Shown: positions 33,980-42,664 of the stretch, in pieces | Numbering within the stretch: the stretch's first letter is position 1 | Layout of the letters: the number at the start of each line of letters is the position of its first letter | NCBI RefSeq assembly: GCF_002760615.1 | Contig: NZ_AWWI01000100.1 | Span: forward strand, 62,001 to 126,000 | From: Puniceibacterium antarcticum | GTDB taxonomy: Bacteria; Pseudomonadota; Alphaproteobacteria; Rhodobacterales; Rhodobacteraceae | Reading direction: 5' to 3' | DNA length: 64,000 nucleotides | The notes under the pieces: generated by a model | The model's input: only the letters and a program-made list of their open reading frames with translations | What the model was told of the DNA's origin: nothing | The model's database searches: none | Program-made: the position numbers and the translations under genes

Positions 33980-34741
33980 ATGACCGACATGACGCAGCAT
34001 ATCGCCTCGGCCTTTGACCGGGACCTTGAGGGGATTCAGGCAAAGATCATGAAGATGGGTGGCCTTGTCGAAGCCGCCATCAGCGACGGGGCAAAATCGC
34101 TTGAAACCCGCGACGAAGAACTGGCGGAAAAAGTACGACTCGGCGACAGGGCCATCGACGCACTCGAAGAGCAGCTGAATGACGAAGCGGCGCGGGTGAT
34201 CGCCATCCGCTCGCCGACCGCTGTTGACCTGCGGGTCATCCTGTCGGTGATGCGCATGTCCTCCAATCTTGAACGCATCGGTGATCTGTCCAAGAACATG
34301 GCCAAGCGCACGGGTGTTCTGGCACAGCTGACGCCGATTCAGGGTTCGCCCACTGCCCTGCGCCGCATGGCGCGCGAGGTCGAGCTGATGCTCAAGGATG
34401 CGCTGGACGCCTATATCCAGCGCGACGCAGAACTGGCAATGGATGTGATAGAGCGTGACCGCGATGTCGATCAGATGTACAATACGCTGTTCCGCGAATT
34501 CCTGACCTTCATGCTGGAAGATCCGCGTAACATCACAGCCTGCATGCACCTGCATTTCATTGCCAAGAACATCGAACGCATGGGCGACCATGTGACATCG
34601 ATCGCGGAACAGGTGGTGTTTCTGGTCACCGGCGCCAAGCCCGGGGAGCCGCGTACCAAAGGGGATCTGACCTCTTCGGATCCGCGCTACAGCGTTGATG
34701 CAAAGAGTGAAAGCATTGATGCCAACAGGGATGAGGACTGA
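33980..34741 (+). CDS. phoU: Phosphate signalling protein PhoU
   Basis: A 253-residue PhoU made of two repeats of a three-helix bundle. Metal-binding E/DxxxD-type motifs are seen in each half (VMRMSSNLERIGDLSKNMAK and FIAKNIERMGDHVTSIAEQV). PhoU links the Pst transporter to PhoR, holding the kinase in its repressing state when phosphate is plentiful. The ATG at 33980 (MTDMTQHIASAFDRD) is preferred over a TTG at 33968 inside the end of pstB. The C-terminal 30 residues are a Ser/Asp-rich tail. phoB follows after two bases, so the operon is tightly coupled. Confidence 0.95.
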   Translation: MTDMTQHIASAFDRDLEGIQAKIMKMGGLVEAAISDGAKSLETRDEELAEKVRLGDRAIDALEEQLNDEAARVIAIRSPTAVDLRVILSVMRMSSNLERIGDLSKNMAKRTGVLAQLTPIQGSPTALRRMAREVELMLKDALDAYIQRDAELAMDVIERDRDVDQMYNTLFREFLTFMLEDPRNITACMHLHFIAKNIERMGDHVTSIAEQVVFLVTGAKPGEPRTKGDLTSSDPRYSVDAKSESIDANRDED

Positions 34742-34743
34742 AT

Positions 34744-35433
34744 ATGTCAGCCGATCAACCCGTCGTTCTGGTTGTCGAGGATGAGGCCGCGCAGCGCGAG
34801 GTCCTGAGCTACAATCTTGAAGCCGAAGGATTTCGCGTCGCCCGTGCCGAGAATGGCGAAGAGGCGCTGATGCTGGTGGCAGAGGAGCAGCCCGATATCA
34901 TCGTGCTGGACTGGATGCTGCCGAACGTGTCCGGGATCGAGGTCTGCCGCCAGCTCAAGACTCGTCCCGAAACGCGCGGCGTTCCCGTGATCATGCTTTC
35001 GGCCCGGTCTGAAGAGGTGGACAAGGTGCGCGGGCTTGAAACCGGGGCGGATGACTATGTGGTGAAACCCTATTCCGTGGTGGAGCTTATGGCCCGGGTG
35101 CGCGCGCAGTTGCGCCGCACCCGGCCCGCAGCAGCGGGCCTGCGTCTGGAATACGATGACATCGTTCTGGATGCCGAAACCCACAGGGTCACCCGTCACG
35201 GCGATTCCCTGAAACTGGGGCCGACCGAATTCAGGCTGCTGTCGACCTTCATGGAAAAGCCCGGCCGGGTCTGGTCACGTGAACAGCTTCTGGACCGGGT
35301 CTGGGGGCGCGACATCTATGTGGATACACGCACCGTTGACGTCCATATCGGACGGCTGCGTAAGGCATTGTGCCAGCATGGTGGCGGTGATCCGCTGCGC
35401 ACCGTACGCGGTGCAGGCTACGCGCTGGGGTAA
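34744..35433 (+). CDS. phoB: Phosphate regulon response regulator PhoB
   Basis: A 229-residue OmpR/PhoB-family regulator. The receiver domain (about 5-122) has the acidic pair VVEDEAAQ, the phosphoacceptor Asp56 in VLDWMLPN, and the conserved KPY switch (DDYVVKPYS). The winged-helix domain (about 135-228) contains LKLGPTEFRLLSTFMEKPGR, EQLLDRVWGRDIYVDTRTVD and VHIGRLRKAL, all close to the PhoB pattern. It activates Pho-box promoters such as the one at 29083. It is the last gene of the pst-phoU-phoB operon; a palindromic repeat element follows. Confidence 0.96.
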   Translation: MSADQPVVLVVEDEAAQREVLSYNLEAEGFRVARAENGEEALMLVAEEQPDIIVLDWMLPNVSGIEVCRQLKTRPETRGVPVIMLSARSEEVDKVRGLETGADDYVVKPYSVVELMARVRAQLRRTRPAAAGLRLEYDDIVLDAETHRVTRHGDSLKLGPTEFRLLSTFMEKPGRVWSREQLLDRVWGRDIYVDTRTVDVHIGRLRKALCQHGGGDPLRTVRGAGYALG

Positions 35434-35459
35434 CGGATCCCAGCCTTTGCTGCAGTCTC

Positions 35460-35522
35460 GGGGGCTCTGCCCCCGTCCGCCGTGCGGCGGACTCCCCCGG
35501 GATATTTTTGGGCAGATGAAAC
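35460..35522 (+). repeat. Palindromic intergenic repeat, family A copy 1
   Basis: A composite element: a first hairpin GGGGGCTCTGCCCCC (35460-35474), a second hairpin CCGCCG/CGGCGG (35477-35490), and a conserved tail CTCCCCCGGGATATTTTTGG running into GCAGATGAAAC (35492-35522). Close copies occur at 40910-40971, 54301-54363 (inverted) and 60403-60471, with a tail-only copy at 60491-60517 (inverted) and a degenerate tail at 38182-38204. Here it lies between the convergent phoB and LysR genes and may act as a terminator. Confidence 0.8.
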
Positions 35523-35529
35523 CGCGGGA

Positions 35530-36432
35530 TCACCGCGGCAGATTTTCCTCTTCTTCGGTCTGCAGGCTCAGCCAGTCGCGGAACTTGATCAGGGCAGGGG
35601 TTGCGGGTCGGTCCGTCGGCCAGACCAGGTGATAGGCGCCGAGGCTGACCGGAACAGTTTGCGTGGCGCGCACCAGCTGGCCTGACAGCAGTTCAGCGTC
35701 GACCAGATAATCTGGCAGCAGCGCAACCCCAAGCCCGTGCAATGCGCCCTGTATGATTGTCGTGAACTGATCAAACGTCGTGCCGGGCAGGGCGCCCGGA
35801 TCCACCCCCTGGAGGCGAAACCAGTCGCGCCAGGCCTCCGGCCGGGTCTGGATATGCAGCAGGGGCAGTTTGGCAAGTCGCTCGGTGCGCGCCACCCCCT
35901 CTGGCAACAACGAAGGGGCACAGACCGGCAGCACCTGTTCGCGCATCAGCACCAGACTGTTGGTACCGGGCAGATTTCCACCAAAATGAATCGCCGCATC
36001 AAAGGGTTCGCTGGCAAAGTCGAAAGGCTTCAGCCGGGTTGTGATGTTGATTGTCACATCCGGGTGCCTGCGGGCAAAATCGGGCAGGCGGGGCACCAGC
36101 CAGCGCATCCCGAAGCTGGGCAATATGGCAAGGCTGAGCGTGCCTCCGACCGGATTGACCCGCAGCGCCATCGAGGCATTGGCGATGCTGTTGAGTGCAG
36201 CGCGGATCGTTCCGGCATAGTCCTGCGCCGCTGGAGTCAGCCGCAAACTGCGCTTCTCGCGAACCAGCAGAGGCGTGCCCAGATGATCTTCGAGCGTTTG
36301 CAACTGGCGGCTTACCGCGCTTTGGCTGAGCGCGAGTTCCTGAGCTGCGGCGGTGGCGCTGCCAAGTCGATCCAGCGCTTCGAGCGCCCGCAAGGCAGCA
36401 AGTGGTGGAAGAAGTCGACGCGCAAGCGACAT
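35530..36432 (-). CDS. LysR-family regulator (GcvA type)
   Basis: A 300-residue LysR transcription factor. The helix-turn-helix is near the N-terminus (LAALRALEALDRLGSATAAA, QELALSQSAVSRQLQTLEDH), followed by an effector-binding domain whose segments LPLLHIQTRPEAWRDWF and HGLGVALLPDYLVDAELLSG are typical of the GcvA subgroup. The ATG at 36432 (MSLARRLLPP) is chosen; an ATG at 36471 would extend into the operator region. It is divergent from gcdH with 91 bases between, an arrangement in which such regulators generally control the neighbour (GcdR-like control of glutaryl-CoA dehydrogenase). The effector is not identifiable. Confidence 0.88.
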   Translation of the reverse strand: MSLARRLLPPLAALRALEALDRLGSATAAAQELALSQSAVSRQLQTLEDHLGTPLLVREKRSLRLTPAAQDYAGTIRAALNSIANASMALRVNPVGGTLSLAILPSFGMRWLVPRLPDFARRHPDVTINITTRLKPFDFASEPFDAAIHFGGNLPGTNSLVLMREQVLPVCAPSLLPEGVARTERLAKLPLLHIQTRPEAWRDWFRLQGVDPGALPGTTFDQFTTIIQGALHGLGVALLPDYLVDAELLSGQLVRATQTVPVSLGAYHLVWPTDRPATPALIKFRDWLSLQTEEEENLPR

Positions 36433-36453
36433 GTATGCATTTTCCTCATGAAT

Positions 36454-36493
36454 ACTTGCAGTAATGTCCATTTTACTTGCGTCAATTGCAAGT
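36454..36493. promoter_or_regulatory. Probable LysR operator in the LysR-gcdH intergenic region
   Basis: Three copies of one half-site occur: ACTTGC (36454-36459), ACTTGC (36475-36480) and its inverse GCAAGT (36488-36493). The last two form an inverted repeat ACTTGC-N7-GCAAGT, a size and shape typical of LysR recognition sites. It lies between the divergent starts at 36432 and 36524. Confidence 0.6.
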
Positions 36494-36523
36494 TATCTTG
36501 TGCAAAATCAAAGGAGTCCCGAA

Positions 36524-37756
36524 ATGAACGAAATGAGCACACCCCTACCGAAGCTGAAACCCAAGGATGCGCCGGATCTGGGATCCTTTGACTGGGCAGA
36601 CCCGTTCCGGCTGGTCGATCAGCTGAGCGAAGATGAAGTGATGATCGCCGACAGTGCGCGCGCCTATGCCCAGGAGAAGCTGCAGCCACGCGTGATTTCG
36701 GCCTACAACGAGGAGCGTGTGGACCCGGAAATCTTTGCCGAGATGGGCGAAATGGGCCTGCTGGGCATCACTATCCCTGAGGAATACGGCGGACTGGGGT
36801 CATCTTACGTCGCCTATGGTCTGGTCGCGCGCGAGATCGAGCGGGTCGATTCTGGTTATCGCTCGATGATGTCGGTGCAATCCAGCCTCGTGATGTACCC
36901 GATCTATGCCTATGGCTCGGAGGAGCAGCGCCAGAAATATCTGCCCAAGCTGTCCAGCGGTGAATGGATCGGCTGTTTTGGCCTGACCGAGCCGGACGCC
37001 GGATCCGACCCGGCGGGCATGAAAACCCGCGCAGTAAAGACCGACAGCGGCTACCGGATCAGTGGCGCCAAGATGTGGATCTCGAACTCGCCGATCGCGG
37101 ATGTCTTTGTGATCTGGGCCAAGTCCGAAGCGCATGGCGGCAAGATCCGCGGCTTTGTTCTGGAAAAAGGCATGAAGGGTCTGTCAGCGCCGAAAGTTGG
37201 CAACAAGCTGTCATTACGCGCCTCGGTGACAGGCGAGATTGTCATGGACAATGTCGAGGTCGGCGAAGACGCGCTGCTGCCGCATGTTCAGGGTCTGAAA
37301 GGTCCGTTCGGTTGTCTGAACCGGGCACGTTACGGCATTGCCTGGGGCGTTATGGGGGCGGCCGAATTCTGCTGGCAGGCTGCGCGCGGCTATGGGCTGG
37401 ACCGCAAGCAGTTCGGCAAGCCGCTGGCACAGACACAGCTGTTCCAGAAAAAGCTCGCCGATATGCAGACCGAGATTTCACTGGGCCTGCAAGCCACCTT
37501 GCGTGTCGGTCGTCTGATGGACGAGGCCAAGGCCGCGCCCGAGATGATTTCGCTCATCAAGCGCAACAACTGCGGCAAGGCGCTGGATATCGCGCGGATG
37601 TCGCGCGACATGCATGGCGGCAACGGCATTTCCGCCGAATTCCAGGTGATCCGTCACATGATCAACCTTGAGACGGTGAACACCTATGAGGGCACGCACG
37701 ACGTGCATGCGCTGATCCTGGGTCGGGCACAGACCGGCCTGCAGGCGTTTTTCTGA
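36524..37756 (+). CDS. gcdH: Glutaryl-CoA dehydrogenase
   Basis: A 410-residue acyl-CoA dehydrogenase of the glutaryl-CoA type, oxidising and decarboxylating glutaryl-CoA to crotonyl-CoA in lysine/tryptophan breakdown with FAD. Visible signatures are [36 protein letters not shown] (FAD/substrate site), [20 protein letters not shown] and the catalytic Glu in [20 protein letters not shown]. The near N-terminal [13 protein letters not shown] is characteristic of GcdH. The ATG at 36524 has AAAGGAG nine bases upstream. Divergent LysR gene and half-sites suggest local control. A hairpin repeat element follows the stop. Confidence 0.95.
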   Translation: MNEMSTPLPKLKPKDAPDLGSFDWADPFRLVDQLSEDEVMIADSARAYAQEKLQPRVISAYNEERVDPEIFAEMGEMGLLGITIPEEYGGLGSSYVAYGLVAREIERVDSGYRSMMSVQSSLVMYPIYAYGSEEQRQKYLPKLSSGEWIGCFGLTEPDAGSDPAGMKTRAVKTDSGYRISGAKMWISNSPIADVFVIWAKSEAHGGKIRGFVLEKGMKGLSAPKVGNKLSLRASVTGEIVMDNVEVGEDALLPHVQGLKGPFGCLNRARYGIAWGVMGAAEFCWQAARGYGLDRKQFGKPLAQTQLFQKKLADMQTEISLGLQATLRVGRLMDEAKAAPEMISLIKRNNCGKALDIARMSRDMHGGNGISAEFQVIRHMINLETVNTYEGTHDVHALILGRAQTGLQAFF

Positions 37757-37790
37757 ACACTCAGAATCCTTCGCGTGACAGAGTTGCACT

Positions 37791-37840
37791 GCGGCGCCCG
37801 GATGTGGCGCCGCATTTTGCGTATTTCAGAAGAGAAGAAG
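37791..37840 (+). repeat. Hairpin plus GCGTATTT tail, family B copy 2 (after gcdH)
   Basis: A perfect eight-base stem GCGGCGCC (37791-37798) and GGCGCCGC (37806-37813) is followed by a tail ATTTTGCGTATTTCAGAAGA and then GAAGAAG. Stem sequence differs from the purC copy at 2044-2090, but the tail is nearly identical and the distance to the gene stop is similar (34 bases here). Confidence 0.6.
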
Positions 37841-38244
37841 CTGGTGGCGGACACGGCGATGACATTCAAAACGTCATCTAAAGCGTTTCGGGTATACCCT
37901 CAGAAAACGGGCATCCGATTCCGCGTGTGACCAAAGGAACAGGCCGCGCATATCCGATCCAAGTTTAACCAGACACGCTGTAACGCACTGTTTTTATGAT
38001 AATTTTAAAAGTTTACCAGCAGGAGCGCCGCTGCTGCACTTAGTTCGTATAATCAGTATTATGTAATATTATTGGAAACGCACTCCATGCAAAAGCGCGC
38101 CATCGGTTCAGTTTTACCATGCTGGAACGGATCATCGATCTACGCCAGACACCATTACGGCATCTTGCGTCACGCCCAGATCCCCGGCATCTGGGCAGAT
38201 GAAAGTTAGCTTATCCTCTTATCGCAAAAAAGACAGGACGCCCC
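37841..38244. other. Intergenic region between gcdH and aroQ
   Basis: About 400 bases with lower GC than the surroundings and several AT runs near 37990-38080. I see no coding sequence or RNA. A degenerate copy of the family A tail is at 38182-38204 (CCCCGGCATCTGGGCAGATG then AAA). The aroQ promoter presumably lies here. Confidence 0.5.
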
Positions 38245-38688
38245 ATGCGCTCGATGCTGATCCTCAACGGACCGAACCTCAACCTGCTCGGCACACGCCA
38301 GCCCGAAATCTACGGATCAACCACGCTGGCAGATATCGAAGCCCTGTGCCGCGCGCATGCCCAAAAGATCGGCGTCGATCTGACATTTGCGCAGAGCAAC
38401 CATGAAGGTGTGCTGATCGACGCCTTGCACGATGCGCGCAAGACAAAGGATGGCGTCATCCTCAATGCCGGCGCCTATACCCACACGTCGATCGCCCTGA
38501 TGGATGCGATCCGTTCGGCTGAGGTGCCGGTGATCGAACTGCATCTGTCCAATATTCACGCGCGCGAAAGCTATCGGCATCTGTCCTATATTTCGCCCGT
38601 TGCGATCGGATTGATCTGCGGCTTTGGCGCGCGCGGATACACACTGGCGATGGATGCGCTCTACAGTCACCTCGAAGGGATCGCCTGA
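38245..38688 (+). CDS. aroQ: Type II 3-dehydroquinate dehydratase
   Basis: A 147-residue type II dehydroquinase, which makes 3-dehydroshikimate in aromatic amino acid synthesis and forms a dodecamer in the cytoplasm. The start MRSMLILNGPNLNLLGTRQP is diagnostic, with the catalytic Tyr at about 23 in EIYG. Further active-site segments are SNHEGVLIDALHDAR, VILNAGAYTHTSIALMDAI (Asn), VIELHLSNIHARESYRH (catalytic His) and a C-terminal GFGARGYTLAMDAL. Length is normal. It stands alone; tsf lies downstream on the opposite strand. Confidence 0.97.
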   Translation: MRSMLILNGPNLNLLGTRQPEIYGSTTLADIEALCRAHAQKIGVDLTFAQSNHEGVLIDALHDARKTKDGVILNAGAYTHTSIALMDAIRSAEVPVIELHLSNIHARESYRHLSYISPVAIGLICGFGARGYTLAMDALYSHLEGIA

Positions 38689-38842
38689 CGTCGCGCGCCA
38701 TCGCCGCTGGCGCCTGGCTGACACCATACAATCCTGCAGCTCGATATTGCCTGGATCAGCAACGAAAATGCGCGCTGACACATCTGTGCAGCGCGCATTC
38801 CAAAAAAGACCGGCAGAGGTTCAGGCCCCCTGCCCGATAGCT

Positions 38843-39718
38843 TTAGCCCCTGGCAGTTTTTGCCACTTCGGCCGCAAAATCTTCAACGTGCTTTTCGATG
38901 CCTTCGCCAACTTCAAGACGAACAAAACCGGTTATTTCAGCGCCAGCTTCCTTGGCGGCTGCAGCAACGGTCAGGTCGGGGTTGACGACAAATGCCTGAC
39001 CCAGCAGCGTGACTTCACCCATGAACTTTGCCATGCGGCCCACAATCATCTTTTCGATGACGGCGTCCGGCTTGCCCGATTCACGTGCGATTTCGATCTG
39101 GATCTGACGCTCTTTTTCGACCACGGCCGGGTCAAGGTCCGCTTCGGACAGCGAGGCCGGATTGGCAGCCGCGATGTGCATCGCAACCTGACGACCAAAC
39201 GCTTCGTCACCACCGGTCATCGCAACCAGAACACCGATCTTGCCCATGCCTTCGGCAGCGGCGTTGTGCACATAAGACACAACAGTGTCACCGCTCAGCT
39301 TGGACATGCGACGCACCGACATGTTTTCGCCGATCACAGCGATTTTGGACGTGATCTCGTCCTGAACGGTCTTGCCGCCCATGTCAGCAGCCAGCAGCGC
39401 TTCAAGGTCATCAACCTTGACCGCGGCGGCGGAAATACCTGCAACCATCTTCTGGAAATCGGCATTCTTGCCGACAAAGTCGGTTTCGGAGTTCACTTCG
39501 ACGGCAACGCCGGTGCTGCCTTCGACCGCGACGACAACAAGGCCCTCGGCAGCGGTGCGGCCAGCCTTCTTGGCGGCCTTGGCAAGGCCCTTGGTGCGCA
39601 GCCAGTCAACGGCGTTGTCCAAGTTGCCATCGGTCTCGGTCAGCGCCTTCTTGGCGTCCATCATGCCTGCGCCGGTCATCTCGCGCAGTTCTTTCACCTG
39701 GGATGCAGTGATCGCCAT
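38843..39718 (-). CDS. tsf: Translation elongation factor Ts
   Basis: A 291-residue EF-Ts, which exchanges GDP for GTP on EF-Tu. The N-terminal UBA-like domain ([40 protein letters not shown]) and the core motifs [32 protein letters not shown] and the [10 protein letters not shown] region are clear. Length matches alphaproteobacterial EF-Ts. It follows rpsB on the minus strand as in most bacteria; the 148-base gap holds two near-identical hairpins. AGGAGAG precedes the ATG. Confidence 0.98.
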   Translation of the reverse strand: MAITASQVKELREMTGAGMMDAKKALTETDGNLDNAVDWLRTKGLAKAAKKAGRTAAEGLVVVAVEGSTGVAVEVNSETDFVGKNADFQKMVAGISAAAVKVDDLEALLAADMGGKTVQDEITSKIAVIGENMSVRRMSKLSGDTVVSYVHNAAAEGMGKIGVLVAMTGGDEAFGRQVAMHIAAANPASLSEADLDPAVVEKERQIQIEIARESGKPDAVIEKMIVGRMAKFMGEVTLLGQAFVVNPDLTVAAAAKEAGAEITGFVRLEVGEGIEKHVEDFAAEVAKTARG

Positions 39719-39813
39719 ATCTGGCTCTCCTCGTGTGGAATTGCTGTTGGGGACGGCCCGTCTGGGCCATCCCGGGACAGCCTCTTGGGCTGCCCGCTCA
39801 TGTCATGCCTGTA

Positions 39814-39858
39814 TGTCGCTTTTGCGACAGTCGGGTCTGCACGTCGCTTTTGCGACAG
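39814..39858 (-). repeat. Twin hairpins between rpsB and tsf
   Basis: The stem-loop CTGTCGCAAAAGCGACA (minus-strand sense) occurs twice, at 39814-39830 and 39842-39858, each a six-base stem with an AAAA loop. The surrounding bases are also similar, so this is a tandem duplication of about 28 bases. They lie between the rpsB stop (39867) and tsf start (39718). They could pause transcription, attenuate tsf, or process the mRNA. Confidence 0.6.
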
Positions 39859-39866
39859 CCGAGCAG

Positions 39867-40625
39867 TTATGCCTCGGCGACGGCCTCTTCCATCGGCGCA
39901 TCTTCAAGCGCCCCAATGTCGACACCGGCAGCGCCCATCTGGGCGGTCATGCCGTCCAGCGCCGCACGGCTGACCAGATCGCAATAGAGCGAGATGGCAC
40001 GGGCCGCATCGTCGTTGCCGGGGATGATGTAATCGACACCATCGGGCGAGCAGTTGGTGTCGACGATGGCGACAACCGGTATGCCCAGCTTGTTGGCTTC
40101 TGCAACGGCCAGCGCTTCTTTCTTGACGTCGATGACGAACAGCAGGTCAGGCACGCCACCCATTTCGCGAATCCCGCCCAGCGAGGATTGCAGTTTGGTC
40201 TGGTCGCGTTCCATGTTCAGGCGCTCTTTCTTGGTGAGGCCATCGGAACCGGTTTCCATCAGCTCGTCGATCTGCTTGAGACGGCCGATCGACTTGGACA
40301 CGGTCTGCCAGTTGGTCAGCGTGCCACCCAGCCAGCGGTGGTTCATGTAATACTGTGCGCATTTCTCGGCAGCGTCGGCAATCGACTGCTGCGCCTGACG
40401 CTTGGTGCCGACGAACAGGACACGACCGCCCTTGGCGGTGGTCTCGCGGATGACGTTCAGCGCGGCGTCCAGCATGGGAACGGTCTGCGTCAGGTCCATG
40501 ATGTGGATGCCGTTGCGCGCGCCGTAGATGAACTCGCCCATACGGGGGTTCCAGCGCTGCGTCTGGTGGCCAAAGTGTACGCCTGCTTCAAGCAGCTGAC
40601 GCATGTTGAACTCGGGAAGAGCCAT
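39867..40625 (-). CDS. rpsB: Small ribosomal subunit protein S2
   Basis: A 252-residue ribosomal protein S2, part of the 30S subunit near the head-body junction. The start [20 protein letters not shown] and motifs [55 protein letters not shown] and [20 protein letters not shown] are diagnostic. The C-terminal tail is acidic and Ala-rich (MEEAVAEA). GGAAAGGAT precedes the ATG. It is the first gene of the rpsB-tsf operon, preceded by a GC-rich leader. Confidence 0.98.
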   Translation of the reverse strand: MALPEFNMRQLLEAGVHFGHQTQRWNPRMGEFIYGARNGIHIMDLTQTVPMLDAALNVIRETTAKGGRVLFVGTKRQAQQSIADAAEKCAQYYMNHRWLGGTLTNWQTVSKSIGRLKQIDELMETGSDGLTKKERLNMERDQTKLQSSLGGIREMGGVPDLLFVIDVKKEALAVAEANKLGIPVVAIVDTNCSPDGVDYIIPGNDDAARAISLYCDLVSRAALDGMTAQMGAAGVDIGALEDAPMEEAVAEA

Positions 40626-41038
40626 GGTCTTATCCTTTCCGGTTTACGCCTTGGCGGGGGTGTGAGAGCGGACGCTCCAACCGGTGGACGCTTGGGGATG
40701 TCTCCCCCAAAGGCCCGACCCCGCCTGCGGGATTAAGTGGGGCGCTCATAGCGGGGTTTTGGGTGGGGTGCAAGCCCAGAGCTGCGCGTCGTTGGCAAAG
40801 GGCGCCGGGGCGCAGACCAGACGATCATTGCCATGCCCCGTGCTGCAATATTTCCGCAGGTGCACCACCGGTCCTTTGCCCGAGGTGTTGCGAGGCGTCG
40901 AAAGGGACAGGGGGCGCTGCCCCCGTCGTCGTGCCGACAACTCCCCCGGGATATTTTCGGGCAGATGAAACATGGGATCACCCTGCCCTTCCTCACTTTT
41001 TAAATAGGCCGCCCGGGGCGAGTTGGGCGTGCTGCGGC
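40626..41038. other. rpsB leader and intergenic region
   Basis: About 410 bases. The right side contains family A repeat copy 2 (listed separately). Near 40690-40760 the minus strand has a GC-rich stretch with inverted repeats (for example CCCCGCC and GCGGGG runs) that would be the 5' leader of the rpsB mRNA, where S2 autoregulation is known in other bacteria. No coding sequence is evident. Confidence 0.45.
40910..40971 (+). repeat. Palindromic intergenic repeat, family A copy 2
   Basis: Hairpin GGGGGCGCTGCCCCC (40910-40924), a second short palindrome around GTCGTCGTGCCGAC, and the tail CTCCCCCGGGATATTTTCGG running into GCAGATGAAAC (40941-40971). It lies about 70 bases beyond the stop of the HupE-family gene, in the opposite orientation to that gene. 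Confidence 0.8.
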
Positions 41039-42355
41039 TCAGAGAAAGACGCGTTCGATGAACCAGTAACCCCCAACCAGCGCGATCCCGACGGAAACCG
41101 GGATCGCCACATAGGTGCGATAGGCTTCGAGGCGGTCCACATGTGTCGCGGCCAGAACGCAGAACACTGAAATCATCGCCAGTGGCCACAAAAACACCGG
41201 CGCGGGGGCGCCCATGACGGCAACAAAGCCCGCTCCGTCCAGCAACCAGCCAAGCACGACAAAGCATGCAGTAAGTAGTCCGTAAAACAGCTGCCCGGTG
41301 CGCGGGGGCGTCTCGTTTTCGTCCACGCGCAGGGCGACGAAAACGAGCAAAAAGGCCAGCGCGATCACCGTGAGCTGTCCCAGCTCTACGCCCAGGTTGA
41401 ACCCGATCAGCGCCGGAACAAATTGCCCTGCCGGCAGGCCGAAGTCCCCCAGAACCGATGCAAAGCCCAACCCGTGCAACAGCCCGAAAAGAAAGACGAC
41501 CAAAGGCCGCCAGCGGCTCAGCCCGTCTGACAGGATGTTCTCGATGGCGACAAAGACAATCGAGGCGGCGATCAGCGGCTCGACGATACTGCCCGGCACA
41601 GTGACCCAGCCCGCAGCCCCCAGCGCCAATGTCACCGTATGCGCCAGCGTAAAGGCCGACACCTGCCAGAGCAGCGGTGCGATATGGGTCGACAGAAAGA
41701 ACAGGCCCAGCACAAACAGGATATGATCCAGCCCCTTGGGCAGGATGTGATCGAAACCGACGGGAATATACCCCAGAAAGGCCTCGCTCGCCGTATCCTG
41801 TCCCCCGCCGCTCAGCGCGATATCCCCGCTGGGCGTGCCGGTGTCGAGATAACCGGTATAAGGTGCCTCTACCGCCTGCTGGCGCAGGATCAGCGCGCCG
41901 TATTGTGCAGGCCAGGTGATCTGCAGGGCCTGCGCGCCGCTGGGCACTGTCCCCGTAAAGCTGCCAAAGCTGTCGCGCGGCAGATCGACGGAACCAACAG
42001 GATCGACGGAAACATTGCCCATCTCGAGCGCTACGGCTACCCCGTCTGCGGTTACGCGGATCGCATCGGCAATCTGCCGGGCATCCGCGCGCAGCCGGTC
42101 GGCAAAATCCTCTGGCGACATCGCGCGCAGCGTATCGACCTGTTCCGCCTGAGCGGTGTCGTTGGTATCTGCCACGCCCTGCAGATCGACACCGGCGACA
42201 ATCGCCTCGGCATTGAAGGTGATGTCGAGCGTCAGGCTGCCCTCCTGCACCCTCAGGTCGCCGATGGCCGGGCGCACCTCATGTGCCGTTGCAAACGACC
42301 CGCCGCAGAAGACCCAGAACAGCATCACCCCCAGACCCGTAAAAAATGCGCGCAA
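41039..42355 (-). CDS. HupE/UreJ-family membrane protein
   Basis: A 438-residue protein with a signal peptide (MRAFFTGLGVMLFWVFCGGS, cleaved near ATA-HEV), a periplasmic domain of about 190 residues starting HEVRPAIGDLRVQEGSL, and a C-terminal HupE/UreJ membrane domain with about six helices. Membrane motifs include GFDHILPKGLDHILFVLGLF, FTLAHTVTLALGA, PLIAASIVFVAIENIL, and FLFGLLHGLGFASVLGDFGL; the repeated His-x-Asp/Glu pattern suggests metal transport. HupE/UreJ proteins are nickel or cobalt permeases in hydrogenase and urease clusters, but no such cluster is present here, so the metal is unknown. Single gene. Confidence 0.85.
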   Translation of the reverse strand: MRAFFTGLGVMLFWVFCGGSFATAHEVRPAIGDLRVQEGSLTLDITFNAEAIVAGVDLQGVADTNDTAQAEQVDTLRAMSPEDFADRLRADARQIADAIRVTADGVAVALEMGNVSVDPVGSVDLPRDSFGSFTGTVPSGAQALQITWPAQYGALILRQQAVEAPYTGYLDTGTPSGDIALSGGGQDTASEAFLGYIPVGFDHILPKGLDHILFVLGLFFLSTHIAPLLWQVSAFTLAHTVTLALGAAGWVTVPGSIVEPLIAASIVFVAIENILSDGLSRWRPLVVFLFGLLHGLGFASVLGDFGLPAGQFVPALIGFNLGVELGQLTVIALAFLLVFVALRVDENETPPRTGQLFYGLLTACFVVLGWLLDGAGFVAVMGAPAPVFLWPLAMISVFCVLAATHVDRLEAYRTYVAIPVSVGIALVGGYWFIERVFL

Positions 42356-42664
42356 GGCCCCGCCCCCTCATGTTCTGTGTCAACGCCGGCAATTGTGGCG
42401 CTAATCCCGGCCAACTCAAGAGCCACGCTGCAGAATTTCCGAAAATTTCCCGCGGAACACTCTCGCTTAGGCCACGCCCCGGTCTCGTGACATGAGGACT
42501 TTTGCGCCCTTTGCGACAGAGAGTGGGCTGCCCGCAGCCTGCAACGGAATACCCCCTGCGTTGCGCCGGACGCAGAACAGCCATGCCAAAATAATCCGCA
42601 GCCGCCCCTTTCAAATTGCGCAGAGCAATTACATTAGGGGGGTAATAATTACCGGACTAATGAA
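42356..42664. other. Intergenic region between HupE-family gene and marR-type gene
   Basis: About 310 bases between divergent genes with no coding sequence of note. The right end carries two palindromes listed as a MarR operator. Confidence 0.5.
42614..42653. promoter_or_regulatory. Probable MarR operators
   Basis: Two inverted repeats lie directly upstream of the MarR gene: AATTGC-N5-GCAATT (42614-42630) and the perfect 13-mer GGTAATAATTACC (42641-42653), the latter ending 12 bases before the ATG. Position, size and AT-rich symmetry fit autorepression by a MarR dimer. Confidence 0.6.

Noticed and set aside
38624-40736. Long plus-strand frames opposite tsf and rpsB (449 and 454 codons)
   Set aside because: The opposite strand encodes EF-Ts and S2 with full-length, unambiguous matches; these frames have no family features.
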